From contig LUGG01000007.1 in the NCBI GenBank assembly GCA_001683735.1, positions 682,001-746,000 on the forward strand: 64,000 bases of DNA, given 5' to 3'. This stretch comes from Grifola frondosa. Lineage: Eukaryota; Basidiomycota; Agaricomycetes; Polyporales; Grifolaceae. Shown here piece by piece: positions 58,647-64,000 of this stretch; position 1 is the first letter of the stretch, and every line of letters starts with the position of its first letter. Made by a program: the position numbers and the translations under genes. A model generated the notes under the pieces. It had not been told where the DNA came from. It saw only the letters and a list, made by a program, of their open reading frames with translations, and made no database searches.

Positions 58647-59171
58647 ATGGCCAACTTAGACATTAGACCAGAGCCCCAATACCCTGACATTCTTGTCTCC
58701 CTTCACCTCATAAACACTAATCCTCCTCGGTTCCATTGGGCACTGTTCGTACCCGACCCTGTCGTTTCCACAGGGACAAAATTCCACGCTGTGACAGACC
58801 ACAGTGAACCCGGATCTGGTATCTTCACCTACGACAAATCAATAACCGTGCTCCCATCGGACAGGGGAGTTGCTACGGCTGCAATTATAGGCAGCCTGGG
58901 CTCACGCTCCGTCAACGACTTGGACACTCTCCTGAGCTCCATCCCATGTAACACCGTGCCTTCCGTGGATAGGGAAAGGGAGCCGCGATTTACATGTCGT
59001 GTCTGGTTGCGCGAGGCTGTTAGGAGAATGCACGGTGCAGGTTTCATTCGGTGCGCTGACGTGGATGCATTGGAGAAAGAGATACTGTTCTACGGAGAGA
59101 AGGCGGCTCAAGAAATTGACAACGATACTTTTGAATATGCCACGTTGCACCAGTCCTTACATTCTTTTTAG
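58647..59171 (+). CDS. Small conserved fungal protein of unknown function
   Basis: Single-exon gene of 174 residues starting MANLDIRPEPQYPD. The stretch PRFHWALFVPDPVVSTGTKFHAV resembles the HWAL motif of a family of short fungal proteins that I believe is catalogued as DUF6914; I cannot confirm the number. It has no signal peptide or TM helix. The C-terminal half has CRVWLREAVRRMHGAG, typical of the same family. The frame is intact. Confidence 0.6.
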   Translation: MANLDIRPEPQYPDILVSLHLINTNPPRFHWALFVPDPVVSTGTKFHAVTDHSEPGSGIFTYDKSITVLPSDRGVATAAIIGSLGSRSVNDLDTLLSSIPCNTVPSVDREREPRFTCRVWLREAVRRMHGAGFIRCADVDALEKEILFYGEKAAQEIDNDTFEYATLHQSLHSF

Positions 59172-59806
59172 TGCTCTACAATTAATACTTTGTCAGTTTA
59201 CGTTACTATATAGATGGTGGCGACGTCGTAACAGTAGTGAAGGTCCAAATACTGTTCATTTCCCAGGGAAGTTTCGGGCGAGGATACAACATTCTGATTT
59301 CATGTATGGAGACACATATAACATGACATCCACGCTCATGTATTTTATTTCTATCGTCATTCTTCGCTCAGATCAGTATGGAACTTCGGGCTGGGTCAAA
59401 TTCCAGTAGGCACGGATACCCATCGCACGTGAAATGCGGCTTAACTTGTGTAGAGAGCGTAAACGTGCCATTTAAAAGGTTTCTAACTATGCAATCAATT
59501 GGATTAGTCTCCATAAACTGGGTATCACATTCCCTCGGAGGGATCACACAGGTGCCGATATGCCGAGTCTATACTCCGATTGTATATTTCAATCTCCGAT
59601 ACGGCTTTGCGTTGTGGCTCTCAACGCCACGTACTCTTTGCACTCCTGGCATATCAGTCTCCATTGTAAACTATCGTAACATATACTGCGTTGAACCACC
59701 TTGCGGTGCTTCTAAGGAAGAAATTCCAGGGATCTAGGAACACACGAACTCGCTTTATTCACAAAAGCTGCTCATCGGCTTACCAGAAGGCTTACTTGCT
59801 ATATTC
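59172..59806. other. Intergenic
   Basis: No supported gene. A 119-codon plus frame at 59378-59737 lacks motifs and is not called. The right part should contain the STE24 promoter. Confidence 0.35.
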
Positions 59807-61790
59807 ATGGATATCCTATACACGCAACTAGATGCGTTGCAACGGCGCCTGGCCTTTGTGGCCGTCGACCCCATCGACTGGAAGTTTTACATTCAAGCAT
59901 GCTCCTGGGGTGTCTGTATTCTCGAATCATACCTCTTGTACGCTATTCACTATTCCTGACATGGTGCGGGAAGTCCTGTCGACGCTAGCTTGATGCTAAT
60001 TCCCTCAATTATCTATGCAGACTGCGACAGTATCCTCTGTACTCAAAAACCGCCCCACCTCCCGCTCTCGCAGAGCATTTCACAGATGACGTCTTCCAAA
60101 AGTCGCAAGCCTATGGCAGAGACAAGGCGAAATTCTCTTTGGTCGCTGGTCTGTATAAACAAATTGTGGACTCAGCAATGATACAATATGGACTGTACGC
60201 GTGGTCTTGGAGGGTTGGCGGTCAGCTACTGGCAAAGTTTGGTTACGGAGCAGAATATGAGGTGAGTGGCATTGCAAGTGGCATACATTTGCTGGTCAAG
60301 GCTCCTGTTCGCGCAAATTTGTGTATGATTTTTGTTCCTGGAGGAGGCGATATTCTATTTTAATTGTGTCCTAACTGGCTGTCGCTGAATCGCCTCTAAT
60401 TTGGCGACCTTTCGAGGACATGATCTATGTCTAGTTTCTCTGCGTGATTTATACGACAATTACTCATTCTTACTTTTAACACAGATCCTTCAATCAATCG
60501 CATTCGCGTTTTTGCTTTTCTTCGTATCTTCGGTTCCTGCACTGCCACTCTCTGTCTATCAAACCTTCGTCCTAGAAGAAAAACACGGCTTCAACAAAGT
60601 TACACCCGGCTTGTTTGTTGCTGATTTACTCAAGGGATGGGCGATCGGAATCGTGATCGGCGCACCTTTCATCGCGGCATTCCTCTATGTCTTCAAATGG
60701 GCCGGCAGTCGATTTGTACCATGGCTCATGGCTTTCATGTGCGTCTTAATGTCTGAATTCTTGTGACGCCCCCTAATGGATCATCAGGCTGATCTTCCAA
60801 TTGACGATGGTGGTCATTTACCCGACGGTTATCCAACCACTCTTCAACAAGCTGTCTCCTCTCGCAGAGGGCGAATTGCGCACGAGAATCGAAGCCTTGG
60901 CCTCTAAACTCAAGTTCCCGCTGAAGCATCTGTACGAAATCGACGGATCGAAACGCAGTTCGCATAGCAATGCTTATTTCTTCGGTCTGCCTTGGGTAAG
61001 CCCTCCTGTATCTGCCTTTAAATTGCTATATTCAAGCGTATCACGTCTCAGAGCAAGCATATCGTCATCTTTGACACCCTCATCAAGCAAAGCAAACCTG
61101 ATGAAGTTGAAGCTGTGCTCGGTCCGTCTCATATTTCATAGATCATTTTCTTCTTACCTCATATTTGAACTTTCTGTAGCGCACGAGCTAGGCCATTGGT
61201 ACTACCTCCACCCAACAAAGTTGCTCTGCATCTCCCAGCTACACCTCTTCTCTATTCTTGCGCTCTTCCCCGCCTTCCTGCATGCGCCACCGTTGCTCCG
61301 CTCTTTCGACTTCCCCGCGAGCGTTGCTATACATCCGCCCACCATTGTCGCCTTCCTCCTCTTCCAAGTAGGTCCATTCGCTTTTCTTTGCCCCGGGCTG
61401 GTCGCTAAGTTCGTTACTGCAGATGATTCTCACCCCATTCGAGGCTATCGTGGGCCTCGGCATGAACGCAGTGAGCCGGCGCTTCGAATATCAGGCCGAC
61501 CGCTTCGCCTGTGAGTTGCAAAATAAGCTCAAGGTGGAGGAAATGAGCGATATGGGCGACCGCCTTGGCCGCGCGCTCGTCACTTTACATGTGGAGAACT
61601 TATCCACCGTGTGGGTGGACTGGATGTACGTATTTCATCAGATCTTGGGAGTCAATTCTGACGGTGGGTGGGGCTGTCATTTACTAGGTATTCTGCATAC
61701 CACCATTCGCACCCGACGTTGACAGAGCGTCTGAAGGCATTGGAGGGGTTCAAAATACGCGCGGACAGCACAGCGAAGAAAGAGCTTTAG
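59807..61790 (+). CDS. STE24: CAAX prenyl protease 1, STE24
   Basis: About nine exons from ATG 59807 to TAG 61790, in phase where checked. Landmarks in order are KFSLVAGLYKQIVDSAMIQYG, SVYQTFVLEEKHGFNKVTP, YPTVIQPLFNKLSPLAEGEL, SNAYFFGLPW|SKHIVIFDTL, VEAVLAHELGHW (the HExxH zinc motif), and FEYQADRFACEL, where the third zinc ligand lies. It ends HPTLTERLKALEG with a Lys-rich tail. STE24 is a multi-pass ER protease that removes the last three residues of farnesylated CaaX proteins and also clears clogged translocons. Length (about 450 residues) fits the family. Confidence 0.9.
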
Positions 61791-62275
61791 AGGTGGAGTT
61801 ATGTGTGCGCTATAGCGGGAAATCATCAATAAGTAGAAAGATGTCAAAGGTGTTTGTATGCCCTCCCTTTGTAGCACACGAGGTTGTTATTATCTCGCGC
61901 TGATATGCTCGACCGGTGCGGCGACCGCAGCGAGCCGCTGCGGTGGCTTGTTCATTGGGCTTGGTCACGGTTGCGCATCAACATTCATTTGAATACAATG
62001 CCGCTCTTACTATATCACTGTGGGTTCTTTTGGCAAAGATGGGGGCGGCTTGAGATGGGTAGATTGAGTCCGCCCCAACCGTCGTTGGGAGAGCCTGAAC
62101 CACGAGACCTTCCTAAAATGGACTACATCACTGGTGTCCGCCTGCGGCGGTTATGGAAGTGACCTTATCAGACAATCTTAGGATCCTGTAAGGCAGTACC
62201 AGGTATCTTGTAAGTCAATCGCAACGGGCTTTCAGATCGAGAGCCTTACGTACGGAGTCCTTTCCCAGCCAAAAC
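61791..62275. other. Intergenic
   Basis: Short spacer of about 480 bases carrying the PaiB-like gene's promoter. A 92-codon plus frame at 61884-62162 is not called. Confidence 0.4.
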
Positions 62276-63103
62276 ATGTACTTGCGTGATATCTACGCCG
62301 AGCACCACATTCCTACCCTGCGTCAATTCATTCGCGACAACCCTCTCGGCATCTTCACCACAGCCATCCCGTCACCTGGGAACCCTCTGCTGCAGTCCAG
62401 CCACATCCCATGGATCCTGGATGTGGCCGATGAAGCTAGCGACACGGAGCTGGGCACGTTGCATGGGCACATGGCGCGTGCGAATCCACAGGCCAAAGCT
62501 ATCATCGAGAGTATCACATCCAATCCAACTGAGAACGATAATGCGCCGAAGCTGCAAGAAGAGGTGCTAATACTGTTCGATGGCCCGGTGCACCACTACA
62601 TCACGCCCAAGTTCTACACGGAGACGAAGCCGGCTACGGGCAAAGTCGTGCCGACGTGGAACTACGCCGCCGTGCAAGTCTATGGCAAGGCGACCATCTA
62701 CTTCGATGCAAAAGCACAGGCTACTGCTGACTTCCTCGCGCGCCAGCTCCCCGACCTCTCGCAGCATGCCGAGACGCACATTATGGGGTATGACAAGCCT
62801 TGGGCGGTGGCGGATGCGCCGGCCCCGTACGTTGAGCTTCTCAAAAAGGCTATTATCGGGATCGAGGTGCAAATTACGAGTATGGGTGGGAAGTTCAAGA
62901 TGAGCCAGGAGAGGGTCAAGGGCGACAGGGACGGCATTATTGAGGGTTTTGAGGCGTTGGGGACGGAAACAGGCATGCGCATGGCTGAGATGGTGAAAGA
63001 GACTGCCTGTCGGATCGGAAGAAGGAGAAGTCTAGCGGTTAATGACAGGATAAGTAGCATTGGGGATGAGTACTTTGCTTGCGGATACCAATTCTTGTCA
63101 TAG
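62276..63103 (+). CDS. PaiB-like FMN-binding protein
   Basis: Single-exon gene of 275 residues. It begins MYLRDIYAEHH, followed by LRQFIRDNPLGIFTTAIPSP, SHIPWILD and LGTLHGHMARANPQ, then ILFDGPVHHYITPKFY and VVPTWNYAAVQVYGKA. This is the order of the FMN-binding split-barrel family related to bacterial PaiB (FMN_bind_2). The family includes flavin-dependent oxidoreductase-like proteins and negative regulators; in fungi the role is largely unknown. The last 25 residues, after MVKETACRIG, look less typical and may be an unspliced or mis-framed end. Confidence 0.82.
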   Translation: MYLRDIYAEHHIPTLRQFIRDNPLGIFTTAIPSPGNPLLQSSHIPWILDVADEASDTELGTLHGHMARANPQAKAIIESITSNPTENDNAPKLQEEVLILFDGPVHHYITPKFYTETKPATGKVVPTWNYAAVQVYGKATIYFDAKAQATADFLARQLPDLSQHAETHIMGYDKPWAVADAPAPYVELLKKAIIGIEVQITSMGGKFKMSQERVKGDRDGIIEGFEALGTETGMRMAEMVKETACRIGRRRSLAVNDRISSIGDEYFACGYQFLS

Positions 63104-63534
63104 CGTTGATATTTTTCTTATGCTAGAGCTCGCCAGGCCTGTAGCTAAGAGTACGTATTCCTCGCTGATGTAGAGCGTTTGGGCTGCCATTGACATGCTT
63201 GTGTTCACAATCGCTTAATCCATAATATTGTGCCGCAGATATCAACGTAGAGGCTTATACTAGAGCTACCTTGCCTTCTTTGGAGTTATACCTTCCTAAT
63301 TTGGTTCTTTGCCTTTCTCTCCGTATGTTTTTTTTTTGAACACAGATCCACCATCTCGTGGCTACGTATAAAATTTCTATTTCTCTCTAGTATTTAGGCT
63401 GTATCTACGCCTACCTTGAGTAGCTAACTAGACAGTTATATCCTGTTGCCACCGACTTCCTTATTCAGGATTGCGAGCGCTACACCGTCGTCCGACGAGC
63501 GTCACGGTTTGACTGTGATGGTTGAACAATTACC
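63104..63534. other. Intergenic
   Basis: AT-rich spacer with a poly-T tract near 63330. No gene is visible. Confidence 0.4.
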
Positions 63535-64000
63535 ATGCTCTCGCTTGCCAACGAAGTTCTCTATGAAATTCTCTCCCATGTTCCTTCCAGAGATGCACTT
63601 AGACTCACCACCACCTGTCGCAGACTCTCTCCAATCGCTATGGAAAGGGCATTGTCCGAGGTGACTTTGTCTGATCCACGTCGCGCATTGCAATTTTGTA
63701 CCTACATGGTATCCGATCCACCGAAACGCGCATACTGGTTGTGTTGCCTCCGAATCACCTCCCGCGCATTTGATGTGGATGAGGAAGCACTGATATGGAA
63801 GCAGGGTGTGTTTTCGTGGGCTCGTCGATTGGCCGATTTGCTAGAAGAAGCGCAGAATTTGAGACTTTTGACCATCTCATGTATGGACGCCCTACTGTGG
63901 GAGGAGCCGCGTATTGGAGAGGCCATATCTGCTCTCTCAAACTTAACGCACCTCGAATTGTATGAGACAGGCCGTCTCGCCCTTGACTTGGTGGGCACGA
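63535..64000 (+). CDS. F-box protein, 5' part (runs off the window)
   Basis: An open frame starts at ATG 63535 and is still open at the end of the window, 155 codons. It begins with an F-box (MLSLANEVLYEILSHVPSRD, then ALRLTTTCRRLSPIAMERAL), followed by a region with LRLLTISCMDALL and LSNLTHLELY, typical of LRR-like F-box proteins. It should recruit substrates to an SCF ubiquitin ligase. The rest of the gene lies beyond the window, so the length is unknown. Confidence 0.7.
   Translation, partial: MLSLANEVLYEILSHVPSRDALRLTTTCRRLSPIAMERALSEVTLSDPRRALQFCTYMVSDPPKRAYWLCCLRITSRAFDVDEEALIWKQGVFSWARRLADLLEEAQNLRLLTISCMDALLWEEPRIGEAISALSNLTHLELYETGRLALDLVGT

Overview
The window is genomic DNA of a filamentous basidiomycete, probably an agaricomycete. 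Genes are dense and cut by many short (about 50-65 nt) GT-AG introns, and the gene content is fungal: ATG22, SUMO, a KIN1/KIN2-type kinase, PRP46, TFIIS, STE24, a Zn(II)2Cys6 regulator, F-box proteins, UstYa-like (DUF3328) proteins and MFS exporters. I saw no tRNA, rRNA, CRISPR array or bacterial-type operon. Exon coordinates were worked out by eye from splice signals, reading phase and family knowledge; no alignment was run.

Layout. 1-2.7 kb holds nothing convincing. 2.7-32.7 kb is a conserved block: a Rieske-DUF455 protein, ATG22, SUMO, a trefoil lectin-like protein, an F-box protein, a KIN1-like kinase, a large Zn-cluster transcription factor, PRP46, TFIIS and a mitochondrial-carrier-type protein. 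32.7-54 kb is an accessory island, patchy and full of duplications. It carries two UstYa-like genes, three tiny secreted-peptide genes, two intact and one decayed 7-TM paralog, an intact and a broken GNAT, an MFS exporter, a single-TM protein with a truncated copy, a PH-domain gene fragment and a hairpin-bearing inverted-repeat element. 54-64 kb returns to ordinary genes: a SURP-like protein, a DHA2 transporter, a small conserved protein, STE24, a PaiB-like FMN-binding protein and the start of an F-box gene that runs off the end.

The most interesting content is in the island. Three 46-47 residue precursors (36.1, 49.7 and 51.9 kb, all on the minus strand) share one plan: a signal peptide ending at Ala23, then Arg-Pro, then a 23-24 residue variable peptide ending Phe-Leu, with one phase-1 intron at the same place. 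One sits between two UstYa-like genes, and a second lies in a duplicated block that still carries the 5' end of one of them. UstYa proteins are known oxidative tailoring enzymes of fungal ribosomal peptides, so this may be an uncharacterised secreted-peptide or RiPP-like locus. That function is inference.

Several otherwise conserved genes (KIN1-like, TFIIS, PRP46, DUF455, F-box, SURP, DHA2) carry 1-2 nt frame breaks, some in homopolymers, while their neighbours are clean. Residual assembly indels are the most economical explanation, but decay cannot be excluded from sequence alone.
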